The translations under genes and the position numbers were made by a program. A stretch of 50,169 nucleotides of DNA from Nemertoderma westbladi (Eukaryota; Xenacoelomorpha; Nemertodermatida; Nemertodermatidae). This document shows, piece after piece, positions 20,253 through 30,637 of this stretch (its first letter is position 1; each line of letters begins with the position of its first letter). The notes under the pieces were generated by a model. The model had not been told where the DNA came from, searched no databases, and saw nothing but the letters and a program-made list of their open reading frames with translations. Location of the stretch: contig JAUCBJ010008165.1 in NCBI GenBank assembly GCA_032718475.1, positions 1 through 50,169 of the forward strand. Reading direction: 5' to 3'.

Positions 20253-23200
20253 CTGGTCAGGTCAGGTATTCTAGGTCATTGATCAAGAAAACTTGCCACC
20301 TCCATGCAGCATAAAGGAGGTGCCACCTGTAGCTGCATAGACCCTCTTACTAGGGCAAATCTGGTCCTGTAACTAGGACCCCCTTCGTTCTGGGATAAGG
20401 ACGCCCTTGGTCCTGGATTAAGGACCCATATACTTGGCTGCAGGGGTATATGGCCTGACCAGGCAGATGGTGATCTACCAATGGCTGGTTAGGATTAGAG
20501 TGTTCTCATATCCACTCTGAGGGCACTTCACTGCGACCTGCACCTGGCAGCAAGGGTACAGGGCATGACCCAGCAGATGAGCTGCAACAGCCAATGGTGG
20601 GTCATGTACGCCAGAGTAGATATGGGTGATGGGCCTCATATCTGACTCCATTGCGACACCCACCCTGTGGAATGGCAAACCAGGGTGTGGTATTTGCCCC
20701 GAGAGCTGACTCGGCAAAAAAGCACCCCCCAACCCCCACTATGGATTACATTAGCAATGCGGAGGTCCGGCCACTAGAGGCCAGTGGAATTACCGGACAC
20801 AATCGGCCTCACAGGCGTCAGTTAACTCCTGACCGGCTGCCTGTCTCACCCCCTACTGGAGAGAGAGCAGCCAACAATTCTTTGAGTCCCTTTCCTGATG
20901 ACCTTTCTGGCCCAAACCCTGGGTCACCAGGGAGGCCAGATTGTGATGGGGAGAGGGATTCTGGAGTTGGAGGCTACTCTCATGTTCCACCCCGACCAAC
21001 AAAGCCATTGGTGAATCTGAGGCAAGTCACTAGACTAGCCTCAGTAAACACCCTAACACTCGGGTCCCCAATGCGACAAGGTGAGCTGACTGCCTTGGCA
21101 GATAAGCTTTCTCTTAGCGCAGTGGGTGTTCAAGAGCACCGAATGCAGACTGGACAGACTGATGAGGTTCTGATTAAGGACATGGGGGGCGGTTGGCGAC
21201 TCGCCCTCGCATCAGCAGATGATAGTGGCAATGGTGGAATTGGTCTATTGATGAATCCAACTGCACATGCAGCATTGGACAAAATAGACCAAATCTCTAA
21301 CCGCATCATCCGTTGCCACTTCTCATGTTCTGGAAGACTGGCTAAGAAGTTTCCTAAGGTGGTTCTGATTGTGTGCTACTCTCCAACTAGTGTTGCCCCT
21401 GTAGAGGAGGTGGAAAATTTCTACCACAATCTACAAGCAGCAACTGATGGAGTGGATCAGCATGCATTCTTAACATTCCTGGGAGACTTTAATGCAAGTC
21501 TGCATCAATCACCTACATCGCCCTGGGTCTATAGCAATAGTGTTAACCGAAATTCTGTCCATCTTCAGGATTTTATCTCTGGAAATGGATTGTTTTCGGC
21601 TGGAACCCAGTTCAAGAAGCGAACTGGAAAGCTATGGACTCATAGTGGACCCAGTGGTCACAAGTCCCAGATAGACCATATTCTGTTTCGTAGGAAATAC
21701 AGGAGCTCTATACAAGACTGTAATGCATTTACACTTCGACCCTTCTCCAGTGATCACCGCCTTATTGTGGCCAAGGTAAGACTTAGTCTGCGTGCTAGCA
21801 GAACAACGAAATCTGCCTTGCCACGGCATGACTGGTCCTCTCTGTTGCAACAGCCAAGTGTGAGATCCAGCTTCACACTACAGCTGAGCAACAGGTATGA
21901 GGCTCTTGCCTCTGAGGCGGCAGATCACTGTGAGGGCTATACTGCCTTTACAGAAGCAGTTAAGTTAGCAGCTGCAGAAACAGTTCCTATATACCCTCGA
22001 AACAGGAAAAGGGCCCCCTGGACTGACAACAAAATTCAGAAGTGCCGAAATGACCTTCATAAGGCGCAGAAAGAGTCCCGACTCAAACAGACTACAGCGG
22101 CCAAGAATGCAGTTAAAGCTGCATCTAGGTCCCTGAACAGGCAGTACTCTGTTAATCTACAGGAGCTAATAAACCAACAGGTTGATGCCATCAATGATGC
22201 TGACGAGAGCAGGCAATCATCCCAGGCATGGAAATCGATCAATCTGCTTACTGGGCGGAAAAGCCAACCAACCACCAAGGTTAAGGCTGAATCACCAGCC
22301 GATCGCCTCAATGGTTGGAAAGCCCACTTTGAAAAGCTCCTCAATAATGACAGGGTATTGCCTGATAACTTTATAGAAGTAAAAGTGTCTGAGTCTGTAC
22401 TCCCAGATATTCCCATTGGCGATATCTCCTTTGCAGAAGTGAAGGCTGCTGCAAAGAGCATTAAGACCAATCGTGCCAGTGGAGTAGATGGTGTTCCCCC
22501 TGAGGTCTTTAAAATACCTGAGTGTTTAAAGCTCATCTATCCCATCATAGTAGACATGTACCGTACAACAAGAGTCCCACAAGAAATGAAAACAAATAAG
22601 TTGGTGCCAGTTCCCAAGAAGGGCAACCTAACACTCTATGGTTCTTTTCGGGGAATCTCATTGATCTCGATTGCTGCAAAACTATACAATAGAATTCTAT
22701 TAAATCGCATCAGGGATCCCATTGAGAGACTGCTACGTGGAAATCAGAATGGGTTCCGTAAAGGTCGTGGGACCATGGAGCCCATTTTGGCACTTAGAAG
22801 GATAATTGAAGAGTTATCAAAAAAGAAAGACAGGCATCTGGCTGTTATCTTTGTTGACTTCTTCAAGGCCTTTGATTCAGTTTCTCGCTCACGTATGTTC
22901 AGCATACTTTCATTATATGGGATTCCTGATGAAATTATTGCAGCAATCAGATCAGTATACGATGGTTCGACAACATTTGTGTCTACTGTTGACGGTGACA
23001 CAGAACCATTTGAAGTATTATGGGGCGTCCTCCAAGGAGACACACTTGCACCATTCTTGTTCATTATTGTGGTTGACTATGTTCTACGCATGTCCTTAGA
23101 TCATCATAATGATGATGGGGTGATGATAACTCCACCTACTGGCTCCAGAAGTCGAGGAAATCCTGCCAAGTACCTAACTGATCTAGACTTTGCTGATGAC

Positions 23201-24001
23201 TTAGGAGTACTCTCAGAATCATTAGAGGGAGCCCAGCGGCTCCTCAGCTCATTAGAACATGCTGCTTCTAGTGTTGGTCTTTTTATTAACTCCAGAAAGA
23301 CCAAAATTCTGACAGTTAACGTTGAAAGTCCTCAGCAAGTCTCTGATCGCATGAGCATAAGCTCAAAGGATGGTATGCTTGAGCATGTGGACGACTTTTG
23401 TTACCTGGGATCATGGATCCGGAAGTCAGGTGAGGACCTTCGAATACGTAAGGGAAAGGCATGGGCAGCCTTGAATAGGCTTTCCAGGATTTGGAAGTCA
23501 CCTAGAATTAATCGGAAACTTAAGGTCCGATTATTTAGAGCAGCAGTAGTTCCAGTACTCCTCTACGGGAGTCCATGCTGGGCTCTAACTGCTGAGGACA
23601 CCAAATCTCTGGATGGCACATTCACAAGAATGCTACGCCGGGTACATTGTGTCAAGTACAATGCACACGTCTCCAACCAGACACTATATAACATTGGAGG
23701 TGTCTCATTGGTTCCCCCAAGCTTGACACTAGAACAAAATCGCCTCCGCTTTGCAGGACATTGCTTTCGCCGTGAGGACCAGCCAGTGCATAATCTTGTA
23801 CTTTGGCAGCCTCATGGAGTGAATAAGCATGGTGGACAGCCCATGACTTTCTTGAGACGCATCTTAAAGGACACTGGCCTTAAAGATGCGGATGATCTAG
23901 CAAATGTCATGGGTGATAGGGAGTTGTGGCGGCGCAATTTTGTTGACAAGCCGGCACAGCATTCTTAAAAATGCAGCTGCAATTCAGCATGCCGATCCTA
24001 G
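20253..24001 (+). mobile_element. RTE-like LINE copy 2, full length and apparently intact
   Basis: A 3.75-kb non-LTR retrotransposon inserted in a minisatellite. It is flanked by a 15-bp direct repeat, TAGTAGCTAGATTGT, at 20,238-20,252 and 24,002-24,016 (the leading TAG may be shared with the tail). The 5' end carries GGTCAGGTCAGG, then about 400 bp of leader. The 3' end is short, ending ATGCCGATCC plus a TAG repeat rather than poly-A, as is usual for the RTE group. One long frame is uninterrupted. Confidence 0.93.
20672..23968 (+). CDS. LINE endonuclease-reverse transcriptase (intact)
   Basis: About 1,098 residues from the ATG at 20,672; the frame is open 21 bp further up, but from a TTG only. 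Order: a disordered Pro/Arg-rich N-terminus; an apurinic-type endonuclease at about residues 115-370 (VGVQEHRM, LGDFNASL, QIDHILF, SDHRLIV); a basic linker; reverse transcriptase at about 600-900 (RASGVDGVPPEVFK, FRGISLISIAAKLYNRIL, catalytic VDFFKAFDS near 726, GVLQGDTLAPFLF, FADD near 840); a C-terminal domain with LYGSPCWALT. It nicks target DNA and reverse transcribes its RNA on the nick. All key residues are present, so it may be active. RTE-clade placement rests on motif style. Confidence 0.93.
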   Translation: MANQGVVFAPRADSAKKHPPTPTMDYISNAEVRPLEASGITGHNRPHRRQLTPDRLPVSPPTGERAANNSLSPFPDDLSGPNPGSPGRPDCDGERDSGVGGYSHVPPRPTKPLVNLRQVTRLASVNTLTLGSPMRQGELTALADKLSLSAVGVQEHRMQTGQTDEVLIKDMGGGWRLALASADDSGNGGIGLLMNPTAHAALDKIDQISNRIIRCHFSCSGRLAKKFPKVVLIVCYSPTSVAPVEEVENFYHNLQAATDGVDQHAFLTFLGDFNASLHQSPTSPWVYSNSVNRNSVHLQDFISGNGLFSAGTQFKKRTGKLWTHSGPSGHKSQIDHILFRRKYRSSIQDCNAFTLRPFSSDHRLIVAKVRLSLRASRTTKSALPRHDWSSLLQQPSVRSSFTLQLSNRYEALASEAADHCEGYTAFTEAVKLAAAETVPIYPRNRKRAPWTDNKIQKCRNDLHKAQKESRLKQTTAAKNAVKAASRSLNRQYSVNLQELINQQVDAINDADESRQSSQAWKSINLLTGRKSQPTTKVKAESPADRLNGWKAHFEKLLNNDRVLPDNFIEVKVSESVLPDIPIGDISFAEVKAAAKSIKTNRASGVDGVPPEVFKIPECLKLIYPIIVDMYRTTRVPQEMKTNKLVPVPKKGNLTLYGSFRGISLISIAAKLYNRILLNRIRDPIERLLRGNQNGFRKGRGTMEPILALRRIIEELSKKKDRHLAVIFVDFFKAFDSVSRSRMFSILSLYGIPDEIIAAIRSVYDGSTTFVSTVDGDTEPFEVLWGVLQGDTLAPFLFIIVVDYVLRMSLDHHNDDGVMITPPTGSRSRGNPAKYLTDLDFADDLGVLSESLEGAQRLLSSLEHAASSVGLFINSRKTKILTVNVESPQQVSDRMSISSKDGMLEHVDDFCYLGSWIRKSGEDLRIRKGKAWAALNRLSRIWKSPRINRKLKVRLFRAAVVPVLLYGSPCWALTAEDTKSLDGTFTRMLRRVHCVKYNAHVSNQTLYNIGGVSLVPPSLTLEQNRLRFAGHCFRREDQPVHNLVLWQPHGVNKHGGQPMTFLRRILKDTGLKDADDLANVMGDRELWRRNFVDKPAQHS

Positions 24002-24157
24002 TAGTAGCTAGATTGTAGCATGCCGATAGTAATAGAATGCAGCATACCGATAGTAGCTAGAATGCAGCATGCCGATAGTAGCTAGAATGCAGCATGCCAA
24101 TAGTAGCTAGAATGCAGCATGCCGATAGTAGCTAGAATGCAGCATGCCGATAGCAGC
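24002..24157. repeat. 24-25-bp minisatellite, right part
   Basis: Continuation of the 19,969-20,252 array after LINE copy 2, about six units of GAATGCAGCATGCCGATAG plus TAGCTA. The first bases double as the LINE's target-site duplication. Confidence 0.9.
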
Positions 24158-24900
24158 AATGTTATACGACTTAATTTTCATGATTATTGTGTTAATATTT
24201 ATTTCCCGATCTGAATGAATTTTTGGCCTGGCTGGATTACCTTTCCCCGTCGATATTTTCTCGATTAACTTTATCATTCCTGTTGGTAGAAACTCAGAAG
24301 AGGTTCTCATTGGAAAGAACATTATTGTATTGTTTGTTTGTCATCTCTCATAATAAACGTCATGGTTTAGCACATTGTTCAATATATCACAGTCAGTATA
24401 GGGATACTGGCTGAAGTAGGTTACTTTCATAAAGATGGCGGGAAATTCAATCCATGTAAAACAAATAACTTCCCAGTTTCTTCTCTGAGATGTCATTGTC
24501 TAACTACAACTGCTGCACTGTTAGACTCTGTAACTTATACAGTATACGGTGCTCCTACTTAATTATTGCAAAATAATTAGTAATACTGATTTTTCTAGTG
24601 TCATTGTTTTAAACTTTACAGATCTTAATAAATGAACTAATAAATGAATCAGCACCAACTCCATCGTCACCGTGATAGGCCAATGTACCGGTTCCAACCC
24701 CTCTGTAAAAGCTTTTGCGGACATAACAAGTCATTTTACGCAATGCGTTAAATACTCTAAAAAGGCTTAGAATTGTGCAACTACGCGTCTGTCAGGAAAC
24801 AGAGTTGAAATGACGAAATCTACCAGCTGTTTCTTTGTGTGAGAAATTTCAGCCAATCGGAGCGATCTCCCCTTCCCTGTTTATAGCGGCCTACGGAAAA
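24158..24900. other. Intergenic, nothing recognised
   Basis: AT-rich DNA without convincing coding potential between the minisatellite and the left long repeat of the gag-only element. Confidence 0.5.
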
Positions 24901-25694
24901 TGGCGTAATGTGGCAGTTTTTCCTAGAATCCTACTTCATTCAGGATTCATTCGGATGTTCTGACGTTTCAGACTTTGCCCTAAACATCAGAGGCTAGAGT
25001 CATAAGAACCCAAATCTATTAACGTAACACTGCACAATCCATACTGCATACCGTACCAAAACACTGCACAAACCTACACTACTTACTGACTGATTTCACC
25101 GCACTGCCTTTTAATATACTGTTTTATATTGTTGATTAATTGCTGTTTATATAAATGGATGTTATATTTGGAGAATACTGATAAATAATCGCAAACCCCT
25201 CAACTTTCTTAATTACTGAGGTAAGCAGAAGGGTGTACCAGTAGCAATTGTGACTCAAATTATAATGGTTTTTGTGTGAAATAAGTGCTATTTCAAAATC
25301 CCTACTTATGTCAGTTGCAATCCTCCTTATATATGATCAAAATCAGTGACAGTCGGCAAATCAGTGTGAATTAGTGTGAATTAGTGTGAAGTAGTGTGAA
25401 GGTTAATAAAGCATTCCTAAAGAATGCGCCATTTGCAATACCCTATAGCCTCTAGTTGTGATTAGTGTAAGTCATAACTCTGTATGATACTTAAAGCGCC
25501 ACGTCCCAAAGGAACTGTTAATATTTCCCCGAAAGTAAATATAGTTGTCGGAGATTATATAGTAGCGATCAATCGAATAGTACAAAGTAGCCTACTGCAA
25601 TAACTTTCTCTAGAACCGAATCCAGTCTCCCACACTACTCTGGGTCATACGCCGCGCATAGACTGGTTTCAACTGATGTCAATTAGCAAGGGCA
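24901..25694 (+). repeat. Left long terminal repeat of gag-only element
   Basis: 794 bp matching 28,153-28,956. It contains a TATA-like TTTATATAAATGG near 25,148, an AATAAA near 25,406, and a small tandem GTGTGAATTA repeat near 25,370-25,400. These are suitable promoter and polyadenylation signals for an LTR. The shared sequence ends at GGGCAATA, so the exact border may be three bases further. Confidence 0.7.
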
Positions 25695-25736
25695 ATACTT
25701 ACGACTGTCTATTCGAAAACCATCATTCATCCTTCG

Positions 25737-26146
25737 ATGGTTCCTCATTTCGGAGATAAACAAGTCGCGGCAGCACAACCTCAACTGGTTAATATCAACT
25801 TAAGATCTCGAGATCTTATCGCTGACGCTCCTATGTTACAACGTCCGCCGATCGAAGCTGCTCGTGTCGACGGTATACTCGTTGAACCTCCGGACAATCG
25901 AGCGGATCTTGTCCGTCGTATGGTACACGAGGTTAACATACGCGCTAGACCTTTACAGAACTCATTTTACGGGATCAAAGATCACCCCTATTATGTCCAT
26001 TTAACTCAATATTATATGGTGAAACCCGAAGATCCTACACATAGTTTAAAGTTTCTGCCATTGATAAATCCCCTCGATCTTGTTGAACTCAAACAACTAC
26101 AAAAACATTTAGATCAATTAGTTAAAGCAAACTCGTTTAGAAAACG
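25737..26146 (+). pseudogene. Gag-like protein, N-terminal part
   Basis: Starts with an ATG 43 bp after the left repeat (MVPHFGDKQVAAAQPQLVN). About 137 residues are native; the frame then runs into LINE copy 3 and stops in it. No domain recognised; it contains an ordered-looking stretch (LVRRMVHEVNIRARPLQNSF, HPYYVHLTQYYMV). By position it is the start of the gag-like protein whose zinc-knuckle end lies at 27,608-28,249. Confidence 0.55.
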
Positions 26147-27593
26147 ACAAGAGTCCCACAAGAAATGAAAACAAATAAGTTGGTGCCAGTTCCCAAGAAG
26201 GGCAACCTAACACTCTATGGTTCTTTTCGGGGAATCTCATTGATCTCGATTGCTGCTAATCTATACAATAGAATTCTGTTAAATCGCATCATGGTTCCCA
26301 TTGAGAGACTGCCCCGTGGAAATAAGAATGGGTTCCGTAAAGATCGTGGGACCATGGAGCCAATTTTGGCACTTAGAAGGATAATTGAAGAGTTATCAAA
26401 AAAGAAAGACAAGCATCTGGCTGTTATTTTTGTTGAATTCTTCAAGGCCTTTGATTCAGTCTCTCGCTCACGTATGTTCAGCATACTTTCATTATATGGG
26501 ATTCCTGATGAAATTATTGCAGCAATCAGATCAGTATACGATGGTTCGACATCATTTGTGTCTACTGTTGACGGTGACACAGATCCATTTAATGTGTTAT
26601 GGGGCGTCCTCCAGGGAGACACACTTGCACCATTCTTGTTCATAATTGTTGTTGACTATGTTCTACGCATGTCCTTAGATCATCATAATGATGATGGGGT
26701 GATGATGATAACTCCACCTACTGGCTCCAGAAGTCGAGGAAATCCTGCCAAGTACCTCACTGATCTAGACTTTGCTGATGACTTAGGAGTACTCTCAGAA
26801 TCACTAGAGGGAGCCCAACGGCTCCTCAGCTCATTAGAACATGCTGCTTGTAGTGTTGGTCTTTTTATTAACTCCAGAAAGACCAAAATTTTGACAGTTA
26901 ACTTTGAAAGTCCTCAGCAAGTCTCTGATCGGATGAGCATAAGCTCAAAAGATGGTATGCTTGAGCATGTGGATGACTTCTGTTACCTGGGATCATGGAT
27001 CCGGAAGTCAGGTGAGGACCTTCGAATACGTAAGGGAAAGGCATGGGCAGCCTTGAATAGGCTTTCCAGGATTTGGAAGTCACCGAGAATTAATCGGAAA
27101 CTTAAGGTCCGATTATTTAGAGCAGCAGTAGTTCCAGTACTCCTATATGGGAGTCCATGCTGGGCTCTAACTGCTGAGGACACCAAATCTCTGCATGGCA
27201 CATTCATAAGAATGCTACGCAGGATTCATTGTGTCAAGTACAATGCACACATCTCCAACCAGACACTATATAACATTGGAGGTGTCTCATTGGTTCCCAC
27301 ATGCTTGACACTAGAACAAAATCGCCTCCGCTTTGCAGGACATTGCTTTCGACGTGAGGACCAGCCAGTGCATAATCTTGTACTTTGGCAGCCTCATGGA
27401 GTGAATAAGCATGGTGGACAGCCCATGGCTTTCTTGAGACGCATCTTAAAGGACACTGGCCTTGAAGATGCGGCGGATGATCTAGCAAATGTCATTTGTG
27501 ATAGGGAGTTGTGGCGGTGCAATTTTGTCGATAAGCCGGCACAGCATTCTTAAAAATGCAGCTGCAATGCAGCATGCCAATCCTAGTAGTAGT
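26147..27593 (+). pseudogene. RTE-like LINE copy 3, 5'-truncated
   Basis: About 1.45 kb of the LINE's 3' end, starting inside the reverse transcriptase and ending in the AGCATGCCAATCC plus TAG tail. From the ATG at 26,165 the frame stays open for 462 codons to 27,553, including VLWGVLQGDTLAPF and FADD, but the endonuclease and the first RT blocks are gone. VDFF of motif A reads VEFF here, which removes a catalytic aspartate, so it is dead. A short duplication AGAAAACG occurs at 26,139-26,146 and 27,600-27,607; six extra bases lie between the tail and the right repeat. Confidence 0.9.
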
Positions 27594-27607
27594 CCCTTGA
27601 GAAAACG

Positions 27608-28249
27608 GCTACATCTGTCGAAGCTATGCAAGTTGACGAAGAACCAATTTGCTTAGAATCTGAAGAAATTCAACCCACAATGCCCAGGAGTAGCGATAAT
27701 GATTATGTGTTGGAATGGTATCAAGGTCCACAATGTCTCATGGCATATGATTATCGGCATGCCAATTACATTTCTAGGAAACGTTGCCGATTATGTGCAT
27801 CACGGGACCACTTTATCCCAGTAGACTCCAACAAACCCTGCTCCTACTTTAAAGACCAACCTATTATGGAAATTTATTGTGCTTATTGTCGACTTAACAT
27901 CCAGCATATTTTCGCTGTTTGTCCTCAATTTATGACTCAATGTCACCACTGCCAATTCAAAGGACATGCTAGTTTCGATTGCCCTTTCAACCGAGACCTA
28001 GAAAGCGTGGACGAAATAGTTGCATTACGCTACATCAGATCTAGGGAAGCTAATGCGGATCTCCATTGCGAATCACGTCACCGATACTATCCAGGACATA
28101 TGAAGGAGTTTATGCGTTTCACCCATACTTCTTTTCGTCAGTTGAGAAAAAATGGCGTAATGCGGCAGTTTTTCCTAGAATCCTACTTCATTCAGGATTC
28201 ATTCGGAAGTTTTGACGTTTCAGACTTTGCCCTAAACACCAGAGGCTAG
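27608..28249 (+). pseudogene. Gag-like zinc-knuckle protein, C-terminal part
   Basis: About 210 residues; the ATG at 27,626 may be only internal. It contains cysteine clusters: CRLC, CAYCRLNIQHIFAVC, and a canonical zinc knuckle C-x2-C-x4-H-x4-C (CHHCQFKGHASFDC) near residue 110-125. The last 30 residues are encoded by the right long repeat. It would bind nucleic acid as a nucleocapsid-like protein. It was separated from its N-terminus by LINE copy 3, and the two halves are not in the same frame across the duplicated site, so further decay has occurred. Confidence 0.6.
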
Positions 28250-28956
28250 AGTCATAAGAACCCAAATCTATTAACGTAACACTGCACAGCACAATCCATA
28301 ACACTGCATACCGTACCAAAACACTGCACATACCTACACTACTTACTGACTGATTTCACCGCACTGCCTTTTAATATACTGTTTTATATTGTTGATTAAT
28401 TGCTGTTTATATAAATGGATGTTATATTTGGAGAATACTGATAAATAATCGTAAACCCCTCAACTTTCTTAATTACTGATGTAAGCAGAAGGGTGTACCA
28501 GTAGCAATTGCGACTCAAATTACTGTATAATGGTTTTTGTGTGAAATAAATGCTATTTCAAAATCCCTACTTATGTCAGTTGCAATCCTCCTTATATATG
28601 ATCAAAATCAGTGACAGTCGGCAAATCAGTGTGTATTAGTGTGAATTAGTGTGGAGTAGTGTGAAGGTTAATAAAGCATTCCTACAGAATGCGCCATTTG
28701 CGATACCCTATAGCCTCTAGTTGTGATTAGTTTAAGTCATAACTCTGTATGATACTTAAAGCGCCACGTCCCAAAGGAACTGTTAATATTTCCCCGAAAG
28801 TAAATACAGTTGTCGGAGATTATATAGTAGCGATCAATCGAATAGTACAAAGTAGCCTACTGCAATAACTTTCTCTAGAATCGAATCCAGTCTCCCACAC
28901 TGTGGGTCATACGCCGCGCATAGACTGGTTTCAACTGATGTCAATTAGCAAGGGCA
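28153..28956 (+). repeat. Right long terminal repeat of gag-only element
   Basis: 804 bp, near-identical to the left repeat with a few small indels (for example two short insertions around 28,290 and 28,525 and a five-base loss near 28,902). The first 97 bp also encode the end of the gag-like protein. Preceded by the polypurine GAGAAAAAA. Confidence 0.7.
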
Positions 28957-28993
28957 ATAGTCGATTCAGGAGACACTTAAATTAGCAGGTTAA

Positions 28994-29119
28994 ACTGTTA
29001 AAGGTCTAAAAGCGCAAACACCCTCTGATGGGAAGAAGGATAAAACCCGAAAACTCAAGGGAGTCTCTCAGAGCAATGTTACTCAGCCCATCGTTGCAGC
29101 GAAGACCAAATCGCAATAG
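28994..29119 (+). pseudogene. Coding-like remnant after the right repeat
   Basis: A 41-codon open stretch ending in a stop at 29,117, very basic and serine-rich (SDGKKDKTRKLKGVSQSN). It reads like the tail of a protein, without a start. It could be the target gene or an older gag copy into which the element inserted. Weak evidence. Confidence 0.25.
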
Positions 29120-29356
29120 GTATTTTAATTAAATTTAAATTAAATATTAAATACTGTTAATGTGCTGTGTGCTTAATTAAATACTGTTTTGATCTGGTAC
29201 TCTAGTTCCTTTTACAGCATGACGGATTCGGTCGGTCTTTCTGACTTTATTATGTCTGGCTGTGTCAGTCGACCACTTTTACAGCAATTTCATCATCCTT
29301 AGTTGTTAATAACGTGATTAGAAAGGCTTAATATAAAGTACCTGTATTATAAATTT

Positions 29357-29810
29357 GTGGCTGGCCACGAGAAAAGGGACCTTATGTTACCGGAGGTCGA
29401 TTTTGAGTTATTAGGCCTATGAGATGCAAAATTTTACAGAGATTCTAACAAAAAACGGTGTCTCAATATCTATTTCCAAAAAAAAGTTATAGCGATTTAT
29501 GTGAAGGTGATTCGGGTAGCTCTATTCCTACCTACCCGTATTAGTACCTTTTATTAAAGTCCTAAATTCAGACATGAAAACACTAAAACAGTGGGATATA
29601 CAACACTGCAACATCTTATATTGCTTCCTGTAATTAGTCCTTTCCTAGGTATCTTGAATATCAGAACCAATTTGAATTTCCCGCATCGTTTTATACATTT
29701 CTAAATTGATAATCCAATTAAATTTGTTCAAAAATAGAGGGAAACTTTAAACGCAATTATCTCAGAATCAGGTTTTGCGACATAAGGTCCCTTTTCTCGT
29801 GGCCAGCCAC
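29357..29810. mobile_element. MITE with about 31-bp terminal inverted repeats
   Basis: A 454-bp non-coding unit. The left end GTGGCTGGCCACGAGAAAAG, continuing GGACCTTATGT, is matched by its exact reverse complement at 29,780-29,810. The tip itself contains the palindrome GTGGCTGGCCAC. Both flanks are AT-rich, and a target duplication cannot be fixed, so the superfamily is undetermined. Confidence 0.87.
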
Positions 29811-30065
29811 ATTTATATTTTTTGCAAAATATACTTGTATCTTTTAACCTGCAATGCCCGTCACCAGTTAAGTTTAAGTAGTATCTTAAACTATACTACA
29901 TACTGGTACAACCAAGTAATATCATTTACATTATTATCACAACTTTACTTAACTTATCTAATGTCATGCTGTAATAGGAAATGTATGAAGTTCCAGATCT
30001 TTATATTGTCATGAATAATTAAAACTTTTTAAAATGGCTGATGTCATACACAATACTTTGAAGTA
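29811..30065. other. AT-rich spacer
   Basis: No gene or repeat recognised between the MITE and the BEL 3' LTR. Confidence 0.5.
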
Positions 30066-30628
30066 TGTGACGGGATCCACCCAGGATCCCGGTTTATCCG
30101 GTTTCTAAACTACGCGTCGTCCCCGCCGTGTGTATGTGAAAAGGTGGAAGCAGTTATTGATCGTTGTATACAGTTCCAGGGTATAATAGTATAAGACAAG
30201 ATAAGATATAAGTGAATAATATAAGTGTACCGGTAAAATGATATGCAATGATGACTGGACGGAGATGACGGTATTTAGAGTTCCGGTACCGCCCTAACTA
30301 ACTGACTTACTATAAGTGAATGAAATGATTACTGTATTGATAATATATATTGCACGGTTGGCCGTGTTACATTACTCAACCGATGCCTTCCCCCCATTGG
30401 CTAATAACCCTGTTGTCGCCCTTTGCCTCCCCTGGAGGGTTTCCCTTTGCCCCTGTTGCTCTCTCTCTCTCTCAGGGGTGTAACCCCTGACCCTTATTGT
30501 GTGTGTGCGTGCTTTCTCCTTCCCACTTTGTTGGGGTGACACGAGGTTGATTGCTCACCCTCGTGTTCCCCAATATTGCTTAACGGTTCAACTTTATGGG
30601 GTGGCTAGCGGAATTGGATAAGCTAACA
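30066..30628 (-). repeat. 3' LTR of BEL element 2
   Basis: 563 bp, on the minus strand TGTTAGCTTATCC... to ...CCCGTCACA, homologous to the 5' LTR of element 1. Immediately upstream on the minus strand is the polypurine tract GGGGGGGAG (plus-strand 30,629-30,637), which primes plus-strand DNA synthesis and fixes this LTR edge. Confidence 0.9.
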
Positions 30629-30637
30629 CTCCCCCCC
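30629..30637 (-). other. Polypurine tract of BEL element 2
   Basis: Minus-strand GGGGGGGAG directly abuts the TGTTAG start of the 3' LTR, as required for plus-strand priming. Confidence 0.8.

Larger units (their letters stand above)
24901..28956 (+). mobile_element. Gag-only LTR-type retroelement, interrupted by LINE copy 3
   Basis: Two direct repeats of about 800 bp (24,901-25,694 and 28,153-28,956, a few percent different) flank an internal region that codes for a zinc-knuckle protein and nothing resembling pol. The right repeat is preceded by a purine run GAGAAAAAA ending at 28,152, a good polypurine tract, and both repeats start TGGCG and end near GGGCA. LINE copy 3 splits the internal region. 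No target duplication was found at the outer ends. It is best read as a non-autonomous (TR-GAG or LARD-like) LTR element; a duplicated host gene is less likely. Confidence 0.65.

Noticed and set aside
24107-24322. 71-codon minus-strand ORF
   Set aside because: It begins in unique AT-rich DNA and ends in the minisatellite; no family resemblance.
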